Assembly (NCBI GenBank): GCA_021209875.1
Contig: JAGYVD010000001.1
Coordinates: 4,898,001-4,962,000, forward strand
Length of the DNA: 64,000 nucleotides
Reading direction: 5' to 3'
Source of the DNA: Rosellinia necatrix
Lineage: Eukaryota > Ascomycota > Sordariomycetes > Xylariales > Xylariaceae
This document shows, in pieces, positions 1 to 13,848 of this stretch (positions are counted from its first letter, which is position 1; the number at the start of each line of letters is the position of its first letter). The translations under genes were made by a program, and so were the position numbers. The notes beneath the pieces are model-generated. The model did not search any database and was not told the origin of the DNA. It worked only from the letters and a program-made list of their open reading frames with translations.

Positions 1-3000
1 TTTGAAAAACTGTTTTAAAGCTATGAATTTTTTAATTATATAATTTATAATTATAATTTTAGCTTTTATTATAAAAATTAAAATTATATTTTACTTAACA
101 ACTTTTAAAAATGGTATTATTAAATAAAAATATAATAAATTTATATAAAAACGGCTAATTTTACGTTATTTATAAATAATATATTTTTACAATTAATAAA
201 GCTCAAGTTATTAAATTTCTGCTTTTATATATAATTTTAAAAACTTTATATAATATAAATAATAAATTATTTAATTAGCTGTTTTTATATAATTTAAGCT
301 TATATTTATAAAATATTTTAATAATAATATCGCTATAAATATTATATTTAATTATAATATAATTGCTATATAAAATATTAACCCGGTTTTTTTAATATAT
401 TTTAATTTTTTTTAAAGCTTGTTTTATATATTTTCGCAGTTTTTATATAAAAATAATATTTTTAAAATTTAAACGTTATTAATGAAATTAAATTAAGCTG
501 AGATTTTTTAATATATTAATTATATATTAATATAATCGTTTTTTATATAGTTATAAATTATTTTAATTTTTAAAAACTAAGCAATATTTTTTATTTTTAA
601 GCTTACAAGTTTTTTAATCCTGTTAATAATTTTATTAACTAATTTTTATTACTTTTTTTATATATAATTAAAAATCGTTTATATAAAATAAAATAAATAT
701 TTTATTATTTAAAATATAAAACAAATATAATTTTTATTAAATATAATTAGTTTAAAATGTTTTAAAATATTTAAAAGTTTTATATTATAATAATAAAACG
801 TTTTATAGCTTATATAAAGTTTTATTTAATAATATAGCTTTTTTGCTGTTTACAACTATTTAATATTAAATATATAATAAAAACTTATTATTTTTAAAAT
901 ATTTAAAAATATTAATATTTTATTCAATTATTTAATTTTTATATTAAAACATATATTAATTATTATTATTATTATTTAAAAGAATTTGCTATAAATATTA
1001 TAATATATATTAATTAAAATATATTTATTATTTATAAATTTTTTATATAACTAGCTTTATTTTATAAACTTTTAAAAAGATTTCATTAAACTTATATATA
1101 AATATTTATTTTAATAATAATAATTTATTTTTATTTTTTATTAAAACTATTTTTATAACTTTTTTCTTTATACAGTAAATAATTTTTATATATCTTGTTT
1201 TTAAAAGTTGTTTTAAAAATAACTTTTAAGCTTTTTTATTTTATAAAAACTTTTTAATAAAATTATTTTAATATTTATGATTTTTAAACTAGTTTTTAAT
1301 TAATTAGCTTTATATTATTATATTGTATTTATAAATATAGCATATAATATTTTATATTTATAATTATTAATAAATAAAATTTTTATTTATTTTAAAAAAA
1401 TATTTTTATTAAAATGTTTTAAATATAATTTTTAATAAATTAATTTTATTTTTATATATATTATTATAATAAATATTAAGCTTTTTATATAATTTTTAGC
1501 GTTTTATTTAATTTTTATATTTAATTCTGCAGCTTGATCTATATATAAATAAAAATATTTTATATATATATTTATGTTTTATATAAGTTTTTTTAGCTTT
1601 TTATTGTTTATTTAACTCATTAAAATTAATATTTTGTTATTTTGTTTAATAATTAATGTTTTTATTATTATAAAATTTATAACGTTTTAAAACGTTATAA
1701 ATAATTATTTTTGTATATTATAATTGCTTTATTTTTAAAGCTTTTTATTAAAGCTATTTTTAGTTTAAAAGTTATTTATAAAATAATAAGTTTTTACTGC
1801 TATATTTAAAAAACTAGTTTTTAGTTTGAAATCTGCTCTGCTAGCATATTTATTTTTAATTTATATAACTTAGTTTAATTAATTAAACTATAATAAAAAA
1901 TATTTATAATATTTTTATATTTTAAAACCTATAAATAATATATTTTTAAGCTTTTATTTCTTATTTATTTTATACTGCTGTTTATTTATTAAATTTAAAA
2001 CTTTTTATTATTTTACTGTTGCTTATTTAATTTTAATAGCTAATTTTTTTTTTAAAATAAAACAGCTTTTATTAAATTTAATATTTTTAATAATAATTAT
2101 TTTTATAATTAAAAATTGATATATAGTATAAATTAATTATTTTATATTTAATTAAATACTTTATATAAATTTAAAGTTTAGCTTTATATACTTGCTGCTT
2201 TTTAGCAGCAATTTCTTTATTAAATATATAATATTTATATATATATATTCTGTTTTAATTTAATTGTAAGTTGCTTATTAACGTTTTTATTTAAATTAAA
2301 TTATATTATTAATAATATTATATTAATTAACGTTTAAGCAAATAATAAAAGCGTAAAAGCTTTAAGCTTTAAAAAGCTTTTATCATATAGCTAAACAGCT
2401 GTTTAAACTATTTTTAACTATAGTTTTAATAATAAGCCAGCTTTATTAAACAGTTTTTTATTTTAATAATTATTTTTTAACAGTTTATTTAATATTTTTT
2501 AAGCTTTGTAATATAAAATTAAAAAAGCTTATGTTTAATGGTTTTATTTTTTAACTAGAGCTTATAATAAGTTTTATTTTTATAAGCTATTATAAAAACA
2601 TTTAAATTATTTTTAATAATATAAACTATAAGCTTATAATATTTTTTTTAATATATAAATTTTTCATTTTTAAAAAACTTATATAATAGTTTTATTTATT
2701 AAAAGATATATATAAATTAATTTAACATATTCATTTTTAATTATTAACGTTTAGTTTAATTTATTATATTTTATTTAATAATTAAATAAGTTATAATAAT
2801 GCTTAAAAAGAATTAAGCAGCTTTTTATTTAAAACTTATTTAAATATTTATTATATTATATATAAAATAATATATATTTTATATTTAATATATAAAGTTT
2901 TATTAATTCATATATTTTAGTTATATATATTAATACTTATAAAATATAACTTTTAAATGCTTTAATTATTAATATTAAAAGCTTTAAAAAATTTTAGTTT

Positions 3001-3861
3001 AAATTTTTTGAAAATAGTTTATAAGCTAAAATATATTAAAATTAATTAAATATAATTAATTTAATAATATTTTCAAAAATTATTGCTTATAGTTTCTTTA
3101 TATTTAAGATAAAATTTATATTTAAATATTAAAAATTAAGTTTATATTTAAAAAAACTAAATTATAATATTTAAAAATTATTTTTAATGTTTTTAAAACA
3201 TAGTAAATAATTAAAACTATAATATAACATTTTTTTTATTAAACAAGCTTTTAAAACAATTTTTATATAAAACTTTTTTAATATAATATTAATAAATATT
3301 ATATTTATTAATAAGTTTTTTAAAGCCAAATAATATTTTTAAATAATTTTTCTATTTCTGCTTAAAATAAAAACTATAAAATGTTTATATAAAATATATT
3401 TTTATTTTTAAATAAAATAAAAAATTATGATTAAATAGCTTTTATTATTAATTAAATATAATATTTCAGAATTATTAATTAATATACTGTTTATTAAAAT
3501 ATATTTTTAAATCTAATGATGAAAAATATTTTTAAATGGCTGGTAATTTTTTAATAAAATTAAATTAATTATTATAAAAGTTATATTAAAATTAAAAGAG
3601 TTTAATCTTTTATTATTAAAATTTATTATATTGTTTCAAGGATTGATTTTTGTTTTTAATAATCTTTTTAATTTAAATTAGTAATTTTGCTACATAAGTT
3701 TTTACAGCATTTATAAAGCTATTATTTTTTAATTTTTTAATTTTTATAATATTAGTCCAGATTTTGTTAAACTAGCATGTATTAGTTTTATTAATTATAA
3801 ACTAAAGCTTATGATAAAGTTTAAAAAACTAAAAATAAATATTTCTAGCTTTATTTAAATA
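1..3861. other. AT-rich DNA with no recognisable feature
   Basis: Heavily RIP-like DNA outside any element I could delimit. It lies upstream of the family 1 retrotransposon that ends at 11244; since that insertion carries a target duplication, this stretch and 11250-12432 were one continuous sequence before it. I could not identify the older element they may represent. Confidence 0.6.
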
Positions 3862-4120
3862 TGTTATAGGCAGTGCTTATAAGGAAGTATTAGCGCACGG
3901 GCTGATATAGGCAAACTGCTATACATCTTTATTTTAAACAATTGCTAAATAGCTTATAAACTGATTATTAAACTTGGACTAGTACAACTAAAATTAACCA
4001 GCTTTATAAAACTATGTTTTATAAGCTACATATATATTGTTTATAACTTCTGTTATTTAATTAACAAATAAACTTTATTTATTATTTTACTAAATATATT
4101 TTTAAACATATTTTATTATA
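3862..4120 (+). repeat. Family 1 5' LTR
   Basis: About 259 bp; aligns end to end with 10987-11244, 38518-38776 and, inverted, 20423-20680. More RIP-mutated at its right end than the solo copy at 38518. Confidence 0.85.
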
Positions 4121-7100
4121 TTCTTTTAGTTTTTTAAAGCTTTTAATAAATTTATAATAAATTTATTAAAAGTTTTTTAAAAGCTATTTTAAATAATTAA
4201 ACGGAATTTATTTTAATATAAGCTATAAAATATAATAATAATAATTTAATATATTTAAAACAAAAATAACGTTTTATTAGTAAAATAAATTAAAGCTATA
4301 TATAAACAGCTTAAAAATAATTTTAATATTATTTTTATATTTATTTGTTAAGATATATAAATTTTTTTAAACTTAATTATAAAAGCTTAAATATAAACTT
4401 TTAATTTAGTTTAAAAGTTTATAAAAACTGTTTTAAACAAGACAGATAAAAAAGTTTATATTATATAAACTATAAATAAATAAAAATTAAAATAATATAA
4501 TCTTTATAAGCGGCTTAAAAATAATATATAAGTTATTATTAAATTATTTTATAATATAAACAGCTTTAATATAAAAACTAATTTAAAAATATTTTTATAA
4601 TATATTAAAACTATTTATAATAATTAAAATAAAACTGTATTATTTATTTATAAGCTGTATATATTTTATTAAAAAGTTTATTAATATTTTTTGTGTTTTT
4701 TTTAATTTAAACAGCTATTATTAAAATTAAATAAAATAAATTAAATAAATAATATTAAATTATTATTATTTTTAAAAGCTATAAATAATAAATTTAAAAA
4801 GCTTTTATAAACATATAATTATTTTAATTAAGTTTTAAAATAATAAGCAAGCTAAAAAATTATTAAATTATTATATGAAAAATAACGTTTAAAATAAGCA
4901 TAAATATAGCATAATTTATAAAAGGTTAGTAATAGATTTAAAAAAATATTAAAATAATTAAAGTTGCTTTTTTTAAACTTATTATTTAACAAGACTTTTT
5001 AAGCAGAGCTTGAGCTGCTTAAGCTATTTAAAAAAAAAACGCTGCAAAAAAACCAAAAAAACTATTTATAATATAAAAAACCAGGCTATTTTATTAAATT
5101 ATATTTTATAAAATTAACAAGCAGGCTAAACTTTTATATTAGTAATATAAAAATAAAAAAAACGTTAAGTTTAAACAATAAAAAAAAATTAAAAAATAAA
5201 TAATTTTTAAAAAAAAAACATTTTTAAAAGCTAATATTAACTTAAAATAATAACTATTATAAAACAGCTTATAAACAGCTTGTTTTCTATAATTAATATA
5301 TTTATAAAAAACATAATTTTAAAAGCTTTAATTAATTAAAATATATATATTATATAGCTATTAATAAAAATATTAAAAAATATAAATTATTATATATAAA
5401 AAAAAAACAGCTTTTAACCTAGCTGTTAAAAAAAGCTTATAAACAGTTTTTAAAAATAAATAAAATAATTTATTTAAATATAAATGTAAATAAATATATA
5501 AAATAAATATATATATATATATATAATAAAAAGTTATAACATTTATTAATATTAAAAAACTTTAATTAAAATATAAAAAATAATATATATTATTAATAAA
5601 TATCATATAAATATAAAAAAATGAATAATATAATAGTTATAAAAAATATAAATTAAATAAAATTATTAAAACAGTTTAAATTATATTTATAATTAACGCT
5701 GTTATTTTTTAATAAAAACAAAAAAAGATATAAAATTAGAAAGTTTAAACAAAAGCTATTTAAAGTTTTTTATAATAATTAGTTAAATAACCTAAGCTTT
5801 TAATTTAAAAGCTTTAAATATAACTTAAAAAAAGGTTTAAATAAATTAAAAAATCAGTCGATTTGTTTAATCAATATAAAATATAAGCTTTATTTTTTAA
5901 TTATTTAAAATCAGGTTATAAAATATATTTAAATATAAATATATAAAAGCGTAAAAATTAATTTTGCAAAGCTTTTATATAATATATTAAAAATAAAATT
6001 TTTTTTTAAAAGCTTTTAGTAAACTATTAAATAAAAATATATATATATAAACAGTTTATTAATAAATATTTTAATATTTTTTATATATAAGCTTAATAAC
6101 GATTTTTATTTTATTATAATTATAAAACGTTTAATAATATTATTAAAAAATTAATATATGTTTTTATTTAAAAACGTTTAAAATATTTTTATAAACTAAA
6201 TAATTTATTAAATTAAACTTTAAATCAGCTTTTAATAAAATTAAAATATAAAAAAAAAAAAATGAGCTTTTAAACTAAGTTTAAACTATTTAAATAGCTA
6301 ATAATAATTTTAGCTTATATAAAGCTTTGATAACGTTTTAATATTATATTAATAATATATTTTGAAATTTTTACATTATTTTTATATTATATATATTCAT
6401 AATATATTTATATTTTTTAAACTTTTAAAAAATTATTATTATAAAATTAAATACGTTTTAAACGGTGTTATAAACGCCAGCTTTTATTTAAATATTAATA
6501 AAAGCATATTTAAAATTTTATAACAAAATATTTAAAATTTATAATAAAAACAGATAATAAAATTAGCATAAAATTTAAAAATTATATATAATTTATAAAT
6601 AAAAAGCTTTTATAATATTTAAAACATATAAAAATTTTAAGCTTTATAAATGTTTATAAAAACTTTATAAATAGCTATTTAAAAAAACAGTTTTATTAAC
6701 TGCGCTAATAAAAAAACGTTTTTTAAATAAAAATTTATAAAAATAACTTTTAAAATGTTTAAAAACATTTTTATAAATAAATTTATATTAGCTTATTTTA
6801 ATTTTAATCATAAAACTTTTATAAAACAGACGGTTTAAAATAGTTTTATAAAAAATATTTAAGCTAAAAAAAAAAAGCTATAGCTTATTATATATTATTT
6901 ATATTGTTTTATAACTATAAAAATTAATTATAAAATTTATAATAAAAGGTTTTTATAATTAGAAGCTGCTTATAAGGTTAATATCTTAAATTTAAAAATA
7001 AACGCGTTTTTTATTATAATATTTAATTATAAAACTTTATTTATTTTATAATTATTAAAAATTAATTAAAAATAAGTTTATTAAACTAAAAATTAACTAA

Positions 7101-10100
7101 ATATAAATTTAAACTAAAGTTTTATAAAAATATTTAAACAGCTAAATAAACATATTATTAAAATATCATTAAAACTTTTTAAAAAAGATTAAAATAAAAA
7201 TATATAAAATAAAATAAGCAGTTTTTAAAAATAAATAGCTGTTTATTAAGCTTTTTAAACTAATTAGAAACTATTTAAATAAATAAGTTAAAAACATATT
7301 GATTTTTTAAAAAAAAGTATTTAATTATAAAAATCTAGCTAATATTTAAAATACTGCTTTTAAAAAAACTTAAGTTATATGTATATTATTTATATTATAT
7401 AAAAATGTATGCGTTTTTCTTAAAATTAAATTTTAAAGTATTAATTATTAAATATAACCTAGATTTATATAGCGCGTTAAAGTTTTACAACCAGCTTTAA
7501 ATTTTTACTTAAAAACTTTTTAAACAAAAACAATATAAAATATTTTTATTAAAAAAAACTATTATAATAATATTTAAAAACTTTTTTAGCCAGCGTTTTT
7601 AAAAACATAAAATATTTTATATATAATTATAATATTTATAGCAAAAATAATATAAAAAATTTAAAATAAAGCTTGATATATTTATTATTAATTTTAAAGC
7701 CATATTAAAATAAAGTTTTAATAAATTTTTATAAATTTATTGATAAAAAATAAAACAACTTTATAAATTTAATAATAATTATTAATAAGTTTAATAAAGC
7801 TGTTGTATTAAAAACAATAGTTTTAATAAATATAAAAGCTAAGATTAAATAGTTTATATAATATTATTAGCATTAATATAAATTTTTATAGCTATAACTA
7901 ATAATAAAAATATAAACTAAACTAATTATTTTAATATAAAATATATTTATTAATGCATGTTAAACAGCGTTTATTTATTATTTAGTATTTAAAAATAAAT
8001 AAAACTATAAAATAAATAAATTAAAAAATATTAATATATTTTTAAATATATATTATATATATTTAATATAATTAGTTCATATGATTTTTAAAAGCTATAT
8101 TTATTATAAATAATTAAAATATTATAATTATTAAGCAAACCTTTTTTTATAATTTATAAATATTATATAGCTATGATATTAATAATTAAACCTTTAATAT
8201 AATTAGTTTATAATTTATAAATTTTTGTTAAAATATTTATATAATAGCTAAAAACAGCATAAAATTTATTTTAACAGCTATAGGTATAATATAATAAAAT
8301 TAAAAAAACTAAGAATAAATAAAATATTTGTATTAATAAATTTCAAACTAAAGATTTTATTTAACTGTTTTTTAAAAATATATAAACGCTGCAGCTATTT
8401 TAAAATTAATATAATTATATCTTAAATATTATATTCTTAAAATAATTAGTTTTTATATAATAAAATTAAATATTTCAAAAATATTTATAACTGTTTTTAT
8501 ATTAAGCTTATATATTATATAAAAACAGATTTTTAGTTTTTAAATATTTAATAAAAGCTAGCTTTTTTATATAAGCAATAAAATTTAAAAAATAAAAATA
8601 AAAAAATATTCAAAGCTTATTAAATTAAAAAAAACATAAAAGCTTATAAACTAGTTATAAAATAAAAAGAATATGTTGAAGTTATTAAAAAAATTTAAAA
8701 ACTTTTTAAAGATTTAAATAATAAACTATTTTAAAACAAAAATAAAAATATATAAAATAATAATAAATTTAATATGAAAAAAATATAGTTTAAAAATAAA
8801 ATATAAAAAAATAATAAATAAAATAAATAAATAATTTAAAATATTATATTATTTATTTATAAACAAAATAAGCTTGTAAATATATTATAAATAATTTAAA
8901 AACTATAAAGAAATTATTAAATAAAACTAGTTGATTTTTTATATTTTTTTATATAAGTTTTAAATAAAATAATAATAAACGCTGTATAAACAGCGCTTAA
9001 GCTATGTAATCTGTTTTAATTTTTTATTATAAAGCTTTAATCTGTTTAAGCTTTATTTATAATTAATATAAAAACAGCGAATATATTTAATAAAAAAAAC
9101 GCAGCTGCAGCTGCTAAAGTTTTATTAATAATAGCTGTAGTTGCGCTGTTTATTATATTATTTTAAAATTTAATTAATTTTTATTTAATTTTTAAATTAT
9201 TTATAATTAATATTAAAACAAAGCTTAGATTTTTAGCGCGGTTTATATAAACTTAAAAAACCTTTTATAAAAAAATAAGAGTTTTTAAAAATTTATAAAT
9301 TGTTTTATCAATTATAATAAAATATATAAATTATTATTTATTTTTAAAATATTTTTGTTATTTTTTAATTAAATATAAACTATATAAAAAAAATATGAAC
9401 AGTAAATAAAATATTTATATAAGAAACTATAATTTTGTTATTATTTAAAAACTATTTAATATAGCTTTAAATAATAATCATGATTTTATTTATATAATTT
9501 ATAAATTAAATATAAACAATAGTTATTAAAATTAAAAGTTATTTTTAATATTTTATTAATAAAAATTAAACATTTTAAAAATTTAAACAAGCTTTGATAA
9601 ATTTATTTTAATTATTTAAAAAACTTATAAATATATAATAAATAATTAATAAAAGAAATTTTATAAAAATATATTTATTATATATATAAACATTTTTAAT
9701 AAAATATAAAAATATTTAATATAGTTTAAAATTATGAAAAACTTATTTACAAATAATATTAATATAAAATATAAACAGTTATAATAATAGCTAGTTTATT
9801 TTAAAACATTTTATTTATTTATATAATATATATAATATATAATAATATGTTTTTTATAATTAGCTTATAATAAGCTTATAAAAAACATATTATTAATTTA
9901 ATTAATATAAAAACTAAAAATTATTATTTATTAATTTATTAATATAATATATATATAATATAGCATGCTTATAAATAAAACAAAAAAAAACTATATAAAA
10001 TATTAATAAAAAGCTAGCTTATAATAAAACAGGCAGAAAAAACTTTTAAAGCTATTATAAGCGGCGTATAAATAGCTTAAAAATAAAATAAAAAAAAATT

Positions 10101-10986
10101 AAAAAAATAAATAAAAAAAATAAAAAAAAAGCTAAATAAAAAATGAAAAAAGCGTAAATAACGCTAAAACTTAATTAATAAAGCTTATAAATAAATAAAA
10201 GCAGTATTAAACATTAAAAAAAAAAAAAGTTAGCAAATAAAACTAAAAAATATTATTTTTGTTTTTATTAACAAAATTAATATAAAAGCAATAGTTAAAA
10301 ATAGCCTGTTTTAATATAATAAAAACAATTATTTAATTAATCAATAAAAAAATTGCAAATAGTTTAAAATTAATTTTTAATAAGCAAAAAAATATAGCTG
10401 CGTTAATACACTGAATTAATAAACCGGCTAAAATATAAATAAAAATAAAGTTTTGCTATAATAATAAAAAATAAATATAATATTAATAATAAAACATTAA
10501 ACAGTTTATAAAATAAAATAAAATTAATTTATAAACAGCTTAAATAATAAATTAAAACATTATAAAAATTAAAATAATTTATAAAGCTAGTTGTTATTAA
10601 AAAAAAAAAAAAAAAACCGGCGGTTTAAAAGCTTTATATAACCGTATATAAAGCAGTAAAAAATAAAGCCTGGTAAAATTTTAAAAAATAGTTGCGTATA
10701 AATATTTAAAATATTTAAAAAGCATGTAAAAACTAATAAATAATAAACAAAAAAATAATATTATAAAACGCTTATAAACAGCGTTAAAATATTTCGGCAG
10801 ATTAAACTAATAAAAATATATATTTATATATAAATTAAAACTTATAAATAAAAAACATTTAATAAAAAAGAACTTTTTTTAAACTAAAAAATTTTGTTTT
10901 ATAAATTTAAAATATAAATATAAAAACTATAAAACAGCTTATAACCGGCCTGCAACTTTTTTAAAAAAACAAAGAAAAAAAAATAA

Positions 10987-11244
10987 TATTATAAACAGTG
11001 CTTATAAGAAAATATTAATATATAAGCTAATATAAACAAACTATTATATATTTTATTTTAAATAATTATTAAATAGCTTATAAACTAACTATTAAATTTA
11101 AACTAATATAATTAAAACTAACCAGTTTTATAAAACTATGTTTTATAAGCTATATATATATTATTTATAACTTCTGCTACTTAGCTAAAAAGTAAACCTT
11201 ATTTGCTACTTTAATAAGTGTACTTTTAGGCATAGCCCATTATA
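10987..11244 (+). repeat. Family 1 3' LTR
   Basis: 258 bp; preceded by a purine tract and followed by AAATA, the target duplication shared with the left side of the element. The terminal part (11160-11244) has kept more C and G than its partner at 3862-4120. Confidence 0.85.
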
Positions 11245-11249
11245 AAATA

Positions 11250-12432
11250 TAAGCACCCGTGATTTTTTTAACCGGCTAAATTATATTAATATGTTTTTTA
11301 AGCTTTATTATTTTAATATGCTGTTATGTTAATTAAAAATTTATTTCATGTTCATTAGCTTGTTAAGTTTATAAATGTTTTAAACTTATTTTTTTATTTT
11401 TTAGCTTATATTTATAAATTATAACATTAAAATTTTTATTATATTTTATTTAAATAAATATATATTTTTTAATAACTTGCGTTTAATTAATATAATAAAT
11501 TATTAATATTTTTAATCAAATATTATATAAATATTTACTGCTGTTAAAAAGTTTTTGCTGTTAATATTTTATTTATATTAAAAAGCTTTAAAATTACCGC
11601 TTTTTAATATATTTGTTTTATTTTTATATTATATTATTATTTTAACTCCTCTTTTAAAAACTTTAATAATAATTATTTAATTTTATATTAAATAATAATA
11701 TAAAAAAATAAAGCAGCTAAAATTATATTATATAAAATAAAACTTAAATTTTTAACTACAAAATTAAAGTTTTTAATATTTATATTAATAATAATTTGTA
11801 TATATATAATATTAACTGTTTTATGAATTTATTTATATATAATTATATAATATAATTAAAAATAAACTTTATTTTAAAGCTTAATAAAATATTTTATTTA
11901 AATATTTAAAAACTTAATAATAATTTTTATATAATAAGTTCAAAAATATTAAACATTAAAAAATTTTCCGTGGTTAAAATTTTTATATAAAACTTTTATA
12001 TATATATTTTTATATGTTATATTTTTTTTATTTGCTTAAAATATACGGCAGCTAATTCTTGCGTTAATTATATAAAAATAAATTTAAATTATATATTAAG
12101 CTTTTATTATTAAAATTAATAAATGTTTAAATATTTTTATTTAAACATAATATTTTAAACATATATATTAGCAATTTTAGTTATAAATAGTTTTAAAAAA
12201 TATTTGTTTTAATCGTTATAATTAAAACTATTATTATAAAAGCAAAAATAACAGAGTATTTATTTTAAAAGCTGTAGTAAAATTAAAAGCTTTAAAACTA
12301 AAATATAAAAATTTAATTTAAATAAATAATAATAGCTGTATAAAAATTTAAAAAACCATTTCATATTTTAAAATCCAGTAAATTACAGCTTTTAAAAAAT
12401 ATATTAATTTAATAATGAACCAGGCTTATAAC
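11250..12432. other. AT-rich DNA with no recognisable feature
   Basis: RIP-like sequence between the family 1 element and the long inverted repeat. Nothing delimited; probably the continuation of the older DNA that ends at 3861. Confidence 0.5.
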
Positions 12433-13404
12433 TTTAATAAAAATATAAATTAATTTATAAAAAATTTATTAATTATTAAAAACATAATAATGTTTTAAAA
12501 ATATTAAATATAAATAATTAAATTTTTTAAAAAGCTTTTATTTAATATAATAAACTATAGGTATTTATATATCTTAATTATATAACAAAAATAATCTTTG
12601 AAGTTATTTCTGCCCCGCGCGTATAACGCTTGCAAATGCGGCCTTAGAACTGCATTTTGCATATATGCTTTTTTTGCTTAAAAGATCCCTAAAATAGGGA
12701 TTCCTGGCTTAATTACCAAGCTGTTCCACATTGCTGTTACATATTGTTTAAATAGCGCTATTTAAAATTTAAAACTATTTAAAAAGTATTTATATCATAT
12801 TATTTATAAATTATATCTGTTACAAAATATTTTAAGTTTAACAAAAAAATAATAACTGTTTAAGAAAAAATATTAATATTAATATTTAAATTACTACTAA
12901 TATTTTAATTCTTTAAAAAGTTTATTATTTTTAATAACATAAAAAGCATTATTAATATAATATTAAAATCCTGCTAATACCTTTCTTAGTTTATAAATAT
13001 AATTTAATGTTTAATATTTTTCGTAGTTTTTATTATTTATATGTTTATAATAATAGCTTTATTATTTTTTAAAATAACTTTAATATTAATAATATGTAAC
13101 CGTAGTGTGGAACAGCTTGGCAATTGAGCCAGGAATCCCTATTTTAGGGATCTCTCAAGCAAAGGATGCACACATGCAAAATGTAATTCTGATGCCGCAC
13201 TTGCAAGCGTTACGCGCGCAGGGCAAGAACAACCCTGGGGATCGTTCTTACCACGTAATTAATATATATAAATACTTATAGCTTACTATATTAAATAAAA
13301 GCTTTTTAATAAATTTAATTATTTGTATTAAATATTCCCAGAGTATTAACACGCTTTTAGTAATTAATAAATCTTTCTATAGATTGATCCACACTTCTAT
13401 TAAA
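12433..13404. repeat. Long inverted repeat (about 313-bp arms, 345-bp spacer)
   Basis: The left arm 12433-12745 is the reverse complement of 13091-13404. Over most of its length the only differences are transitions, as RIP produces. The central part of each arm keeps ordinary GC, including a shared stretch with GATCCCTAAAATAGGGATTC. The right arm holds more original C/G than the left. It could be a DNA transposon or foldback element with long terminal inverted repeats, or two copies of one short element in opposite directions. No convincing target duplication was found at the outer ends. Confidence 0.8.
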
Positions 13405-13570
13405 TAATATTATTTTTAAAAACAGCTGCAGCAACAGTAGTTTTATTTATTAAAATAATAACAACTGCAGCAACAATATTATATTATATAATATTTTTAT
13501 AATTAAAATGTTTTTTTTATCAATTTTTTTTTTCTTATTACAAAGGTTTTTTTATTTTTATTAATTATTG

Positions 13571-13848
13571 TGTCATGGCCCACAGCTATGATAGCGATCT
13601 CTGATTAGCCGGCTGGCTAACCGGCCAGTCGATCCCTGATTAGCCACCTGGCTAAGCAAGTACAGGTATAGAATAATAAATATAGTAAATAGGCCAGTCA
13701 CGTAGTAAATAGCTAGTAATATATATAAGTAGAAATTCCGGCCATCGGCCCTATATATAGTTTTTTTTTTTTTTTAATTTTAGTTTTTTTTTTTAATATA
13801 TAAATATAGTTAAACATTATTTTAACTATTGTTATTACAGCTATTATA
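13571..13848 (+). repeat. Family 2 5' LTR
   Basis: 278 bp starting TGTCATGGCC, lightly mutated at its left end. Matches 20020-20298 and, reversed, 37906-38175. Contains a TATATATAG box followed by a long T tract. Confidence 0.87.

Larger units (their letters stand above)
3862..11244 (+). mobile_element. Family 1 LTR retrotransposon, whole but RIP-destroyed
   Basis: Two direct repeats of about 258 bp (3862-4120 and 10987-11244) bound a 7,383-bp unit. The ends fit TGTCATGGGC...CCCATTATA after allowing C-to-T and G-to-A changes. Identical 5-bp flanks AAATA (3857-3861 and 11245-11249) form a target duplication. A purine tract at about 10971-10983 just before the right LTR sets plus orientation. 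All coding capacity is gone, so the superfamily (Gypsy or Copia) cannot be read. The same family recurs inverted at 20423-38222 and as a solo LTR at 38518-38776. Confidence 0.85.

Noticed and set aside
12599..13237. hAT transposon with CAGGG termini and 8-bp duplication
   Set aside because: The inverted repeat continues well beyond these points on both sides, so they are not the element ends, and the supposed 8-bp flanks match poorly.
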